64,000 nt of DNA from Imbricaverruca yamaguchii (GCA_034440575.1 JAOTOL010001559.1:124001-188000), one strand, 5' to 3'; positions 31,731 to 44,602 are shown, numbered from the stretch's first letter. Notes: generated by a model not told the origin, from the letters alone. Numbers and translations are program-made.

Positions 31731-32239
31731 GGTAGGCCACTGGCTCTACCCAGACACAAATTACCTATATGTGAAACCAGTAACTAAGCTCAGAGCTCCC
31801 CAACACCAAGTAATTAATCGTAGGAAACTTCTTCCACTCCAATCTCCCTCTCTTCACAAGCAACAGGCATGGATGGCTGATGCGGCGGGCAATTCACGTC
31901 CTAATCGCATGTGTCGCCGCTCTGGCGGCTGTGTCTGGAAGCTTTCGCGCGTTGCCTCCCATTGGCTGCGCAGATAGGTTTGCGCTCTGAGTTGAGGGTG
32001 AAGTGTGAAGTATTTGTGTTTGCTTTTCATAAGACTAGCCTTGCACTGAAGCAAACAGTGAAAGGAAAGTGCATTGCCCCTGTAAGTTATGAGAGACAAT
32101 GCTGTGCTGATTTTCATGCTTCGCGTCTGGGTGGTGCCATGCATTGTTCACTTGTTTGTTCCTATGCTTTGACATTTGATTTGACCAAAAATAACAATGC
32201 ATATTACGTAGGTACTGACTACATAGGCTTTCCCTTGGT
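31731..32239. other. unassigned sequence between repeats
   Basis: No gene or repeat was recognised. Confidence 0.4.
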
Positions 32240-32310
32240 TACCTGGGCGCTGTGTGACCAACGCAGTCGATGCGCCCGTAAGCCCAAATAACCAACCAAC
32301 CAACCCTTGG
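32240..32310 (+). repeat. isolated SINE 3' tail
   Basis: GGGCGCTGTGTGACCAACGC, GTCGATGCGCCCGTAAGCCC and AAATAACCAACC match the tail of the lineage A SINE at 59017-59280. Its simple-sequence end is (CCAA)n. Confidence 0.6.
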
Positions 32311-33479
32311 TTACCGGTAAACAGATTTCATGCATACAAAAATAATTGTCCATGAAAATGTACTCCGGAAGAAGTCGGTGTGCACTTAGACTCCTAATCT
32401 GGAAAATAAGTTTCCCACTGATCACATATGCCATTTTGCTGGAGATGTGACATTTTTGAGCAGCAGAAATGCATGCGATCACGTACTTTGTTTTTATATG
32501 GAATGTGATGCAATATTTCAACATGTCCTTATAGCCAGGCCACTTTTTAACATATGCCTTTTTTCCCATTGCGTTTTTTTGTGTTTCTTTTCCACGTCAG
32601 TGTTTTTGAAGTCTGTTAAGTATTGTGTCAGTGTGCAAGTTTCACACTCCGTCCAATACTGACTTGTATTTTTCATAAGTTTGCGAATCAAGGTAAAATT
32701 TGATTCTTTGGATTTTCAAATATGGTATTTGAACATGAAAAAAAAAATGATGCAACCACTCTGAATGCAAACAATGATTTTCTTCACAAATCATTACTTT
32801 TAGGTCAACAGCGGTCAGTACAGCTCATGATATCGTAGGCATAATACTGAGTAAACGTGTTAGAATATGAACTATATATTACGAGTTAATGCTGCAAACA
32901 TTTGTGTACCTTAATGAGAATTACCATCCTGACTGTAGCTCGTCTGTTTGTACCACTATTGTGTCGAACTAACCAGCATGGCGCTGGGACTGCAGCTTAT
33001 AAAGCATTGGAGCTGGAAGAAGGGTACTATGAATTTTGTTGCTGTGGAATTCCCTTTAAAAAAAATACTGGCAGACCATGAAACAATTTGAGCAAATTTC
33101 CTTGCTGGGAACGACACAGTGTTGTTAGAAAATTATACACACGTGTTCATCCTCAAAAGAAACCTGAATAATTACATGAGATATTGGAGTGCAGCCGATA
33201 CACTGCGACTGATATGCATGGCATTCATGGCTGCTTGTGGTTTGTCTACATGCTATTAAATATATAAATCAAACATAGGGTTTTGAAGAAAATTGATCAA
33301 ATAAAAGTTAATCGGAATCAGAATAGGAAGGTGAAATCAATCATGGTTTTTCAATCCAAAAAGAAGATGTTTTTTTTTTTAACTTCTCAAAATTTATCGT
33401 ATTCATTTCTCAGTTTTCCCTTTCTGATGGGTGGAGGGCACAAACATTGTTTTAAGTAAAGTTGTCCAACCAAAAGTGC
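32311..33479. other. AT-rich intergenic DNA, nothing recognised
   Basis: There are only short frames and several homopolymer runs. No repeat family was matched. Confidence 0.5.
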
Positions 33480-34156
33480 TTACAGAATCTTCGCTTTTAG
33501 GCTTACCCTGCCGTGGGGTCAACCTTGTTGCGCGGCTGGCTAAGGAAATGACGCTCCCTCGGGTCACCGATAAGGGGTTTCAAAGCACGGAGGTGTTTCC
33601 GAGGACTGCGTAATCTCTACCTCGCATCCCTCTCTCTTTCCCAATATACATTTTATGCTTACGTCCATTTGGATGTCCTTCATCTAACCATGCAACACCA
33701 ACCCCTCCCTTGTCACGAGCTCAGCTTCACCTGGTCTACCCGTCTGCTCAGTTTTATCGGGTAGTCGCGCCCTCGCGGCCGTCCCCCGGGGTTGACGGAG
33801 TCCTGGAGGCTGAGGTCCTCCGTTGCATGGTGCTAGTTACAGCGAAGGAGCAGCACGCCTCTGGTCCCGATATCCCGGATGTGCGAGCGGGCCCGTAAGG
33901 CCCCATACGGGCCATGTGACATCGCCTCGGGCTGGGGACTTGGGCTCTCGCCTGGTGCCGGTTGGCCCGGCCGGCCGGGGTCAAGGGGTAGGCGGCACTG
34001 TTGGTGTGGTCTGGGTGGTGAGTCTCTCTCCCGATCCTAAGGCACGGCCCGCCCCGTACATCTCTTCGGACGCCTGGCGACCTCCCGTCCGCGGGATACA
34101 GGCTGTAGGCCCCCTACGTGGTGGGGCGTAAGAGGAGCTGAACCAATCACACTCCA
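33480..34156 (+). other. G+C-rich leader of the I-like element
   Basis: The stretch is much richer in G+C than its surroundings (CCCGGCCGGCCGGGGTC at about 33968). It precedes an ATG at 34157 (ATGGCAACCTTC) that may be the original ORF1 start. Such leaders usually hold the internal promoter. This is inferred from position. Confidence 0.45.
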
Positions 34157-35155
34157 TGGCAACCTTCAACAAACAAACCATCCCTGGTCCTTTCTCACAA
34201 AGGACCAGAACACCAGTTTGCCTATCGTAAGCTGTGATTACTACCCTACACCTGCAGGGGCCTACCGCCCTGCATTCCTCCTGTCCCGCCCTGTGGTCTC
34301 TACCACGACATCGGCTCGCCAAAATCCGGAATTTATGGCACAGTCTAGTTTGTCATTGCCACGAGTGCTTATCCTCAAGTCTACACACCCTTGAAAGGCT
34401 ACCAGCACTCATCTTTTGAACGAAAGCGCGGATGTGACCTCGGTTTCGTAGTCCGCTGTGAAAACTAAGGAATGGAGCACTTAAAGTGGAATTCCGGAAT
34501 TCTAAGCAGGCAAGGAAAATTCTGGTCATAACTGAAGTTAAATATAGCGTACGAGAGCAGGACAGGAGGCGTGACGTGACGATACCTATCTTAGTGCATC
34601 CACACAGGACAAAAAACTTCTCGAAAAGTGCTATAAATTGTTTTGCTTTGACGAATGTTTCTGATGCTGACATTGTCGACTGTCTCTGAATACGGAGTTG
34701 TGGAGCCACAGAGGATTGATGTGAGGCGCGGGAGAGACCTGCAAGCAACCAACAATATTGTGTTGACTTTCAACTCTGCAGACCTCTCCGTGACGGTATA
34801 TGTTGGGTACGTGAGAGTGAATGTTCGTGCCTTTATTCCGAACCCTATGAGGTGTTTTAGATGCCGGAGGTACGGCCACACCACCCAGTATTGCCGAGGT
34901 CGCCCGACCTGTGGTAGATGTAGCGCATCGGAACACATCGGTGAAAGTGTGATTTAAAAGTGCTGTGATGCATAAATTGTGGCCAGGGACAGACTCCGCA
35001 CATTGCCTACGACAGAACTTGTCCAGTACATATTAAAGAAAGAGAAATACTTGCATTGAAACGCGCCAAACAAATATATCGAGAGAAGTTTACAGGGATA
35101 CCCATCCCAGTGTCCTATGCAAGCAAAGTAAAAGTCACTCAACCAATCATCATTC
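34157..35155 (+). pseudogene. ORF1 (gag-like RNA-binding protein) relic of the I-like element
   Basis: The best-preserved part is 34640-34957. It shows EYGVVEPQRIDVRRGRD, then NVRAFIPNPMRCFRCRRYGH and CRGRPTCGRCSASEH, two CCHC zinc knuckles. The third knuckle and the C-terminus continue in another frame with NCGQGQTPHIAYDRTCP and KEREILALKRAKQIYREKF. This layout is standard for ORF1 of I and Jockey elements, which binds the element RNA. Upstream parts (34.16-34.6 kb) are scrambled by stops and frame changes. Confidence 0.8.
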
Positions 35156-35284
35156 ACCGGGAGCCTCCCGGCGCTCCCGGCGGCCTTGTTCTTGCTGGAA
35201 CAGTGCCCGATGTCTGATCCTCAAGCACCTCGCATCCAGGAGCAGCCTCCAGGATCCTCCCTGACCATCTACTGCCACCTACCT

Positions 35285-35337
35285 TAAACTCCCCCCCCCC
35301 CCCTTCCCCTCCCTTTTCCCCCCCCCCCCCCCCCTTT
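35285..35337. repeat. poly-C tracts
   Basis: Two long C-runs flank a short CTTCCCCTCCC segment between the ORF1 and ORF2 relics. Slippage here makes the nearby frames unreliable, and assembly errors are possible. Confidence 0.85.
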
Positions 35338-35910
35338 TTCACAACCACAAACACCATCTCTATCCCTTCTTCCTTTACTTGTGAGCCAAGTTTGGCAGAG
35401 GCCACTCCATCGACCTCCGCCTCCGCACCTCCATCGCCGTCAAATAGCTCCAACGGGCTTATTCAAATATCTGAACAGAGATTGCACTGCCAAGAAGCCG
35501 AAAGGCGCGCCCACAACGCCAAGCGAGCATGGCTCACACAGATGGAGAAAGCTCGGGCGAAAGACCGTCAAGGAGCTGACATGGCCCCACCCCCAAGGAC
35601 GGCCAACCCCTTGCCGGGTCGTAGGGTGGAGGGACCGGGTCAGTCTGTGAGCAAGATGGGCTCTCCTCCGCCTCCTACCCGGCGAGGGCCCCAAAAAAGA
35701 GAGCTTCTTCTGTCGGAATCTCCACCGGGGGATGGGACACCCCGCTCTCGACCCGGGACACAGTCTATTGATCCCAGTCGTGGTGCACCACCTGGACTGT
35801 CAGTTGCGCCCTCTCGGTTACAACTTGAAGCCACGCTCGGACGGCAATCGCTACAGTTGCCTATTACAGCCACACACGCACACAAAACTGGTCACTCGTA
35901 GTCAAGCACC
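35338..35910 (+). pseudogene. low-complexity ORF1 C-terminal relic
   Basis: The frame 35392-35901 is rich in S, P, R and T and carries RLHCQEAERRAHNAKRAW, a charged segment, but no catalytic motif. Its position between the zinc knuckles and the endonuclease suggests that it is the disordered C-terminal part of ORF1. This is an inference. Confidence 0.4.
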
Positions 35911-36585
35911 GACATGCCCTGTTTAGTTTTACAATGTAACATGCGTGGGTTCCATTGTAAAACTAGCATATTTTACTGACCTTCAGGCAATTGTATCTCA
36001 ACGAAACTCCGTAGCTATTTGCCTGCAGGAGACCAAGCTGTCACCCGTAACCTATTGCTCCTTAAATAATTGCTTCATTTTCCGCAAGGACGTAGTGGCT
36101 CAAACCGTGGCACATTGTGGATCCATGTTGGCGGTGCACCGTAGCATGCCTACACAGCAGGGGGTGCTGGGCACCTCACTCCAGGCAGTTGCTGCCCGTA
36201 TAAGGTGCAGTGATCGCCAACTAACGTTGTGTTCACTGCATTTGCCACCTGGGCTTCCCCTCCCCTCGGCGAAACTTAGACTTTTAATGGTAGAACTACC
36301 CTCGCCGGTTTTATTATTAGGGGATTTTAACTGTCACCATACAGCCTGGGGCTGTTCCTCCACCAATGCTCGGGAAATTCTCCTGGAGCTATTTGTCAAT
36401 GCCGAGTCCTTGTTTCTTTTAAACACTGACTCCCCCACTTATTTTACTTCACCTTCCGGCAGCACATCGGTCCTAGACAAGCCTCCGCTCTCCACGACTT
36501 GCGGAGCATTTTACTTGGTCGGTCCAGAACGATCCACTAGGAAGCGATCATTTTGCGATCGGGCTGGAGTACCAGATTGAGACTG
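35911..36585 (+). pseudogene. AP-type endonuclease of the I-like ORF2
   Basis: The frame holds ICLQETKLSP (catalytic Glu), TLCSLHLPPGLPLP, LLLGDFNCHHTAWGC and TDSPTYFTSPSGSTSVLD, the usual order in I/Jockey endonucleases. The final histidine motif appears as LGSDHFA in a second frame near 36540-36560, so a frameshift lies just before it. The N-terminal CNMRGF motif lies in another frame at about 35935. Confidence 0.85.
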
Positions 36586-38240
36586 TTCTCGGTACGCGGC
36601 CTCAGAGGTGGCACCTTATCAAAGTCAATTGGAACGAGTACGAGGCGAGGTTAGTAAGCAAACTCACCGTTTCCCACAACAGCCGTCCATTCTCGATTGC
36701 TAGTTTTATTTCAGCGATAATCGAGACAGACATGGAGTGCGTCTCGAGGACGTCGGGGGCACACCAGCGCACTCTAGTTCCATGGTGAACCCAAGAGTGC
36801 CTGGGGGTTATTCGCGCCCGTAAGCGTGCATTTAGGGCTTTCAATCGAGACAGCACAATTATCAATCTGAAAGCGTTTAGCAAATCCAGGACTCTGGCAC
36901 GGCGTACCGTTCGTGACGCGAATTGAGCTGCCTGGCTGGACTAAGTTGGTCCCCATTCTACCCCTCTAGCGGACGTCTGGTCGTGCATAAAGCGGATTTC
37001 TGGGCGGTACTCCACAATTCCCCAGCCGGTATTGTAGATACGGGTTCAAGCCAACATAAACCCATCTGAGGTCGCCAGCGAAATCGAAAAGCCCCCTCAG
37101 AGCGCAGCAAAGACGGAAACTGCGACCCCGATGTGTTGAGGCATCTCGTCCTCAGCGATAAAAACACGGTAGATTTTTCCACCCCGGAACAAGTTGTGTA
37201 CAACGAACGGTTCACCAAGGCCGGGTTGGCCTCACCAATTCTTTCTCTGAGGAACGTGTCAGAGGGTCCAGACCTGGTTCACAATCAAATGATTGAACAC
37301 CTTCCACCATGCGCATAAGATATCTTACTGACTACTTTTAACTCTGTTGGAGAGTGGCAAATTTCCGGAGTCCTGGCCGTAAGTCATAGTTATACCTGTG
37401 CTGAAACCTGGAAGGAGTGGACTCGATCCACTACCCTTATCTCTTACGTCATCGATGTGTAAGCTGATGGAGCGAATGGTGAATGTTCGGCTATGTTGGT
37501 ATCTGGATGACTGAAGGACAAGAACATGGCATCTAATGCACAGTACAGTTTTAGGAAAAACAAGTGCGATTGATCTAGTCACACTTGACACAGCACTTCC
37601 AGCAGTTTTCGCACATCGACATGTCGGAGCTGTTTTTTTCGATATCGAAGCTGCTTTCGACACCGCACGGCGACATGGTATTCTGATGATGCTACGTGAA
37701 TACGGCCTGCGAGGATGCATGGCTATCTTTCTGCAAAAGCTAATAGCAAACCGTCGGTTTCGGGTCCGTGTTGGCGAGCAACTCTCACGAAGGTATAAAC
37801 AAGTCAACGGAATTCCCCAAGGTAGTGTGCTCAGTGTGGCCATGTTCACCATTGTCATTAACGACATTGGATCCTGCCTGTCGCCGCCAATATCCCGTTC
37901 ACTATGTGAAGACGATTTTACGATCTGGTCATCCAGGCATCACTTTAGGACGCTTAGAGATAGGTGTTTTAAATATATACACGTTTTGAAAGTGGTTGGG
38001 CATACGTCGTATGGGGCCTATAGACAAACTCTGCTGCAGCTATATCGCTCCCTGATTCGGTCAAAGTTGGACTATGGATGTTTTGTCTACGACGAAACAG
38101 CTCCGATCACCAAACGAACACTGGACACGGTGCACCATGCAACACTCCGTATCTGCATTGGCGCCTTTCGCACTATACCGACATCTGATCTATTGGTAAA
38201 GTCCAACGAGCCAGCCCTTTCATGTATAGGAAACTGCTCG
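36586..38240 (+). pseudogene. reverse transcriptase of the I-like ORF2, mutated and shortened
   Basis: A connector with INWNEYEARLVSKLT and VPWWTQECLGVIRARKRAFR leads into PVLKPGRSGLDPLPLSLTS. Then come FFDIEAAFDTARRHGIL (palm), RRFRVRVGEQLS and NGIPQGSVLSV. The catalytic motif is CEDD where the family has YxDD. It is followed closely by VVGHTSYGAYRQTLLQLYRS, which normally lies about 100 or more residues further on, so an internal deletion is likely near 37.98 kb. Several in-frame stops are present between 36.9 and 37.5 kb. Confidence 0.82.
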
Positions 38241-38534
38241 GTGTGCGTTATGCCTGTAAGCTGCGACAGTTCCCTAATCACCCAGCGTACCGTTCCGTGT
38301 TTTCGCGTGTTTTCGCGAAGTATACTGGCTCTCTTCAGAAGACGACTGCTTTTGAGACGGTTCCCTTCTGCGTCGAGATTCGCACACTATTCGAGGGCAG
38401 CATAATAGGATTGCGCGGAGTGATGCGTGTCGGAACGATGAGAATCCCTCCCTGGACACAAGCATCTCTAGATATTGACATTTCGCTGTCATATCTCAAA
38501 GTGCAAAGTCTTTCCAGAAGAATTCAGGCTAAGG

Positions 38535-38700
38535 GGACTGGAGGTAATGGCATCTTACAGTCATTTTGCAGACAGCTACACAGATGGATCCAAGAGCGAG
38601 TCTTGCACTATCAGGTCATTACTTGCTCAATCAGGTCATTACCTGCTCCAGTTACCAGAATCGTGCCTTCCGCCCCACTGCTCCGTTGGGCGACTCGGCG
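38535..38700 (+). pseudogene. RNase H relic of the I-like ORF2
   Basis: SYTDGSKSES in the frame near 38570-38600 matches the first acidic motif of RNase H domains in I-group elements. The following sequence contains a short duplication (GTCATTACTTGCTC / GTCATTACCTGCTC) and no further motif, so only the start of the domain remains. Confidence 0.65.
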
Positions 38701-38900
38701 AAATTTGCTTCGCAAAGAAAAGAGTGAAGTACATAAAAAGTATGGAAACGCTAAGGTACACAATGACAAACAGTAGTTTTCAGAATGTGTTGGCAGTAAC
38801 ATGCAAAGTGACATCAATCGCATGACATTCATTTTAATTTATGACAACATTCCAGTTGACCAGGTTTGGTTCCATTAACCTATCATGAACTTGACCTGAC

Positions 38901-41286
38901 TTGACTTCGGTGACCGAACATGACTGAATCTATTTAGCATAATAATATACATCAAACAAGGCGCTAGTGTTGCCAAGAACACTTCCCTTTTGCCAATATA
39001 CGGGAAGCGCATCTGCGCCGATTTTTGTGGTCTAGCATTGCGAGGTTTGTTTTTACTTTAACGGCCCCTAACTCGAAAAATTTTAGGCCGATTTTCGTTT
39101 TTCTTGGTTTAAGCAGCGCGCCGGTCATTTCTGGGCAGGTAGGCAAACAATGGCGTAAATCGGTCTGCAAAATCTGGAGTTATGTACAAAAAAGCGGAGG
39201 GATGGGCGGATTTCGGCCCGCCCCCCCCTCCACGGGCGCATGTTAAAATGACGCACATGAATATTTTGGGGTCCTGCAATTCGGTCAAAGTTCCTCCTAT
39301 GTAACAGGCTGGCACCTTGTTTGAATCTAGACGTCGACGTTTCCAAAAATGTTCGGCGCTGCAAATGGTAACTTCTGAGACTTCAGATCAAAATGAATAG
39401 TTTTTGGTCAAAATGAACCACTAGATTCAACCAGATATCCCATCCTTCGAGAATTCCCAGTTCCTGCCTGCGAAACGTTGACAAAATTGGAACTGCTGAA
39501 CAATGTTTCGCGTTTTCCGATCCATGTCTTCATTTGTGCATTGAACAACATTGAAACAGACAAAAACATCGCAAAGCATGGCAAGTAACGTAGACAGGCA
39601 CATTTCGGGGTGGGGTCAGTTGATATATTTTACACAATATGCAGTTCAGATCAGGCTCAGGGCGTTAGGCCTCGACGACATGCAGCAAACACTGCTTTTC
39701 GGTCTCGTTCTTGGTCGGAACGATATTGAGTTCAGAGATCAGTTTGATCCCGCATTCAATTCCGTCGTGTAGGACGGTGAGCTTCTGAACCACCACTCGG
39801 TTCCGTTGGCAGGGCTTGTCGTTCGCCAACTGATTGGCGGTGACGATCGATCGCGCACAGTGTCTTCGCCACCCACTGTGCGTGGTGTGACGCGCCTGGT
39901 AGCCGGACTGTGTCCGGCACTTGGCTGGCTGGTGGTCAGCCAATAGGCATGCTTCATGTCGGCACAAACCGTATTTTTAAAAGTTCCACTAGCGATTTTT
40001 AATTATAAACACGATGGTGGTATTCGTTTATTTTACAAAAGTTCTTAAAGCACTTCAATAATTTTAAAAAATCACTTCAGAATGTCTCGCTTTGTGATTC
40101 GTCAAAACACGTGTAATGTCACGTTTGTTGTCGCTAGGGAAGGTCCACTGTCGGACGTTGCATTTTGCGTATAGGACGCCGCCGAGTCTTAACTGATCGT
40201 GATTGTTTTGGCTTAAATGACATCCCACCGTCAGGTCACAATGAATCGCAGAAAACGCCTCCATTATAATTGCTTTTGTACCAAGGTGTAAAAATGCAAC
40301 TTTTAGTAAGCCAGACACGATATTCATCGGCCTTCAGAGTTCAGACAAGATGAAGCTGTGGAGCGATGCTGCGCGCCGAGATGGTTCTCTTATCGCTGTG
40401 GTAATGTAGAAAAGGCACTTGCCTAAATCCTCTTGATTTTCTTACCTCAAGTTATATTCCATTAGGTGCATGTATTTCGTCTCCCTGATGCCAATTTTTG
40501 ACCTGGTGCATTTAGATGCGGATTTTTCTGAGGCTGGTGTGCTTCGTCTAGCAGTTTGCCTGTTTTGCAGTCTGGCTCTACATCCAAGTATGATTGGTCA
40601 CACAATCCTACACCTGTGGAGAGTGTGATCAATTTTGTATTTTGAGTTTTCCTACATGCATTACTAATGTATTGCATTAACAGCTACACCAGCACAATTG
40701 ACATCTTGCAATAAAGCCCATTAAAATTCGACAACATGCCTGACATTCCCTGCACAAGCAGAATGAACCTGAAAACCCGTGGCATATCTCAAATCAATGG
40801 GCTATGGCCAATGCATACATTTAATTTGCAATTTAGTAGCAATTCCTTCTTGTAATATCTCTATTGGCATCACCAAAACATGGTAACATTTGCATGAGGC
40901 ATCATGCTCAATCTGTTTCACCACAATGATGGTTAAAGTCTTCACGTCTGCCAAAATATCATCAATGTATGCATACATTTCATCCACATCCCCATGTAGG
41001 GAAGAGGGGAGTGGTTCCAAACACCTAAGACATTCAACATATAAATATACTGTTGCTCCTGTATGGCCGAACCAGTAATTGTACTGTTTACTGAAAGTAA
41101 AAATGAACAAGCATTCCATATTCAAACAGTTCCTTTGGATAAATATCCTCAAAAGATTTGCAAAGATGAACTTTAAAACAATTATTATTTTGTAATGGTG
41201 TGTCATATCCTGAACATGGAAGTGTGGTGCAGGATTGCTTCACTGTAGCTGCCGTGGTGCAAGTTAATAATGGTCAATAAATAAAG

Positions 41287-41290
<4 letters not shown>
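38901..41290. other. intergenic DNA, no gene supported
   Basis: The frame 39665-39967 on the minus strand has a partly protein-like end (VVVQKLTVLHDGIECGIKL), but no extended homology on either side and no recognised family. Nothing else was recognised between 40.0 and 41.29 kb, which is AT-rich. Confidence 0.45.

Positions 41291-41325
<35 letters not shown>
41291..41325. repeat. (TA)n microsatellite
   Basis: This is an uninterrupted alternating TA tract of about 35 bases. Confidence 0.95.
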
Positions 41326-41328
<3 letters not shown>

Positions 41329-41526
41329 TGGAGGTCACTTCCTTATGGCTTTCATAAGTTAACCACCCTCGGAAGCCTTAAAAAACTCGCACCCTCAGAC
41401 TTCAATAGCTCAGTACGCAAGTAATTGGAAGGACTATGCAGTGAGACCTTCATATTTCATAAGAGAAAGGTCAATGGTGTATGAATGTTGCCATCTTTTT
41501 GTTATTTATGCATTGTACGTGACATG

Positions 41527-41708
41527 TTTGTTTGTTTGTTTATTGCTTGGTTCACGACACACTTTATGCACATTCACGGCTAATGGCGCCGCCCACACTT
41601 TCGCCGGTGGGCCGCGGGATTGGGAAATGTCCTGAGTGGCGCTATAGTCGAACCCGGGACCTTTGGTACCCGTAGCCCGACACCTTAACCACTCAGCCAT
41701 CCCCGCCC
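41527..41708 (-). mobile_element. SINE, lineage B (Ser/Leu-tRNA-like head)
   Basis: On the minus strand the head reads GGGGATGGCTGAGTGGTTAA, with GGGTTCGACTATAGC as B box. The body contains CGCGGCCCACCGGCGAAAG and GTGCATAAAGTGTGTCG. The 3' end is (CAAA)n, seen as GTTTGTTTGTTTG on the plus strand. Copies occur at 59637-59814 and, truncated, at 26250-26360. Confidence 0.85.
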
Positions 41709-42788
41709 CGAACGTGACATGGGAGATGTCCAAATGTAAGTGTTGGGATAATGAAGCATGTTCAGACCCCCCTTCTATTTCCTCGTGTTGGTATCTTAAC
41801 TACCATGTAATGAGAAATTAATACTCAATATAAACTAATCTGGTCATGATTCATTAATCAATTATTAAGGTATTATAACATTCGGGTACAGCTTACAGTG
41901 TACCATTACCTACCATGGAATGTCAGGTATCCCACTGTGGAATAGAAATATCAAAGAAATTTGAACGTATGAACAGCTTCTCTTTCACTGGAGGGGAAGC
42001 TATGGTGTCCAAGCAAGCATTTATGACATGACCCTTCCCATTATTTCACACATTTTACTAAAAAAAACATTGTACAAGCGTTTCCTGTTTGTTGACATGA
42101 CGCCAAAATGCCCTGGACTTGAAAGAAAAAGGTTAGCTGTTGCATTACCAACATAATATATTATTTACCCTTTCGAGTTCATATTTTCATGAAGTCGTTC
42201 AGCTTAGTGCCACAACCATTCACCTGGTTCTTCATGACGCGACTCGGTTGAAAACCTAACCAAGAAATGCCCGATCCAGACTTCACTGCGCGTCTCTGGC
42301 TTGGTAGCTTCGAGGAACCCCATATCTGACGCCATTACCACGAGGAGTTGTTTTAATCGAAGACAACACGTAACTGAAATTATTTAATTAGGTTGGTAGT
42401 ATACCTCTGATGGACAGAATACTTCAGTTTTGTATACGAAATATTACATACGGTTTTTTGCAACGAAGTACCCATTACGTGAAACTTGTCCATTGAGTGG
42501 ACTTCTGGTGGTCGTCCCGCGCTCCTCCCGCCGCCTTCAGCATACCCGCCGTCGCCACATGCTATTCTCCCAGATGGTCTAGGCGTGCATCCTGTAACAC
42601 CTCCGCTTCCGCAGGGACCATGTGCAACGGTTTTTTTCTCAGAACCACTTAAAAAACGTTACCTCGGGTTCTGAGTATGTTCCAATGGCGGCTTTCAGGG
42701 CGGGGGCCAGCACAAACTCCAAGATGTGGTGACGACACGCCAGGTAGAGTAGTGGCCGGCCGAACGTTTCCTCCAACAGAATGCAGGT
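41709..42788. other. AT-rich intergenic DNA, nothing recognised
   Basis: There is no gene or repeat match. A more G+C-rich patch near 42500-42780 has no motif. Confidence 0.45.
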
Positions 42789-42965
42789 GACCGCGGTAGC
42801 TCAGTTGGTAGAGCGTCGGAGTTTTGATCGCAAAATTGTGGTGTCCAATCTCACAGCCGACGGCATTTACAGAGTCCAACTGCTACCAATCAGCGTAAGA
42901 GGTTGGCGACGCTATATGACCTAAGGGTTGAATACGTCGTACAAGAACCCAGGGTTCTTCTTTCA
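42789..42965 (+). mobile_element. SINE, lineage A, copy 1
   Basis: The tRNA-like head begins GACCGCGGTAGCTCAGTTGG. The B box is degenerate (TGTCCAATCTCAC). The body contains the lineage A core: ACCAATCAGCGTAAGAGG, TTGGCGACGCTATATG and GTTGAATACGTCGTA. The end is marked by AAGAACCCAGGGTTCTTC, a small inverted repeat. Confidence 0.85.
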
Positions 42966-44602
42966 ACAAAATGCACTGGACTCTACTCCAGTGTTTGATG
43001 TCATGTCAAAGCGGTGCGCAGTAAATCGCCTTTTCAGTCCTCACTCCACGAGTACCTCTGCCGCCTTGTTTGCCATGTGAGAGCTGAGGGCTTGAAAGGA
43101 CGAGTATGAGGCGGTCGACTGATCTCAGCTCACCGTCGATGCTTGGTATGAGCTTGCCGTCTCAGTGCAAAACAAGAGCTGTATCGACGGTTTACACCTC
43201 TTTGATGAACTCCGCTCGCGCGAGTTGCAATAGCCGATCTAGCCGTTCCCGTGCGTGATAATTGCTGCAGAGATGGTTTACGCTCAGCTCCGGCGGCTGC
43301 CATCACGACATGCGTTGCCTGACCATGGAAGATCTTCGTCCTGCCGAGCTCTATAGCGACGTCGGACGTTCACTCGAGCAGAGATGGGCAAAACCACAGT
43401 AATTTTAAAGTTTTTAATTTAAAAAAAAACTGTTCAATCCGATTTCATTGAACCTTCACGTCATACAAGTAGCTTCAATAGGATGTTTAATAAAAGGCAA
43501 TTATTACGACTCTTATACTGCAAGGACCTAATCCGCAATGAATGCGTGATTTTCAAGTCCATCTGGATATTCCTTATATGGAGTCGTTTCGCCGGCGACG
43601 ACGTGCCGGAAGTACTCAGCCGTTGCGGAGATACCTCCTATGATGACGTTGAGCAAACTCAGTTGAGCAGTCGCCGACGCTTTCCCCCGCCGTTCCTTCT
43701 TCCTGCCCTTGAACTTTGCATGTGTCACCTGCATTGGACTAAATGTTCAGTTTGGACATATTCAGTATTAAAACACGAAATCGCATTTGTTTTGTGATCA
43801 CTGCCAGGAAACTACAGTGAAAATGGATGGATGAAAGCACCTTGACATTGACCTGTTTGGCCTGACATGCATTGCCAACTGAAAGAGATAGAGAAACCAT
43901 TTTAAAGTGATAGAAAGTTCCAGGGTGAAACTGTATCAGGCCGTTCACAGCATTCATATATTTTGTTTTGAGCAAAAGTTAGAGGATTAAAATTACCGTA
44001 CACCCTGCACTACGAGCGGTAGCGAAAGTGAAAGAATGCTAACACGTGTGCCTATGCAATATGAATGTCATCATTGTGCATTTCGCGTTTCTTTTTCCCC
44101 GAGGAAGAACTTTAAAATGGTTGAAATCCGCATTCTTAATTTTCACACTTTGTATCGCACATGACGTGCGCGATCCACAAATTCAGGACATATGCAATTC
44201 ACCATTTGTCATCGTAGTAAACATAATCCATTCTCGAAATTACCCAACCCACTTTAGGTTGTTTCTCATATTGCACATATTTCAAAGTATTGTGTCTTCC
44301 GCCTTCCTGCCACCATTTTGGGACGGATAAATCCTTCCCTACCCACACTGCTCGTGCTAAGCAGTCAGTTATTGTTCGATGTGTGCAGCCTTGGTAACAG
44401 CACGATTTTTTTTTGCAGACGCACACTACCATCATTTGACACAGCAAGCATTGAAGACATCTGAGGATTATACATACTCTCCCTACGCAACATTCTGCCT
44501 GTCCGGTGCCCCTAGCATCTCCATACAGTACTGCACAATTACGTTCTTGAGCTGTCCGCTAGCCGTTCTCTTGGCACGTGCTTCACCTCAGCGTCTTCTG
44601 TA
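42966..44602. other. upstream region of the CSDE1 gene
   Basis: No coding region was recognised. The patch at 43010-43380 is G+C-rich relative to its surroundings and could hold a promoter or a 5' non-coding exon, but no signal proves this. The first supported CSDE1 sequence is the exon around 44.6 kb. Confidence 0.4.

Larger units (their letters stand above)
33480..38900 (+). mobile_element. I/Jockey-group non-LTR retrotransposon, degenerate
   Basis: A G+C-rich leader (about 33.5-34.15 kb) is followed by an ORF1 relic with zinc knuckles and a C-rich spacer. ORF2 relics follow in plus-strand order: AP endonuclease (35.9-36.6 kb), reverse transcriptase (36.6-38.2 kb) and RNase H (about 38.55 kb). 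The presence of RNase H after reverse transcriptase and the ENGxPQGS-type region favour the I group (I/Nimb-like) over CR1. Many stops, frameshifts and at least one internal deletion make it inactive. The 3' end near 38.9 kb contains TTGACCTGACTTGACTTC and is not sharply defined. Confidence 0.82.

Noticed and set aside
39665..39967. 100-codon minus-strand frame with VVVQKLTVLHDGIECGIKL
   Set aside because: It vaguely recalls an OB-fold segment, but no homology continues on either side and no gene structure is visible. Too weak to call.
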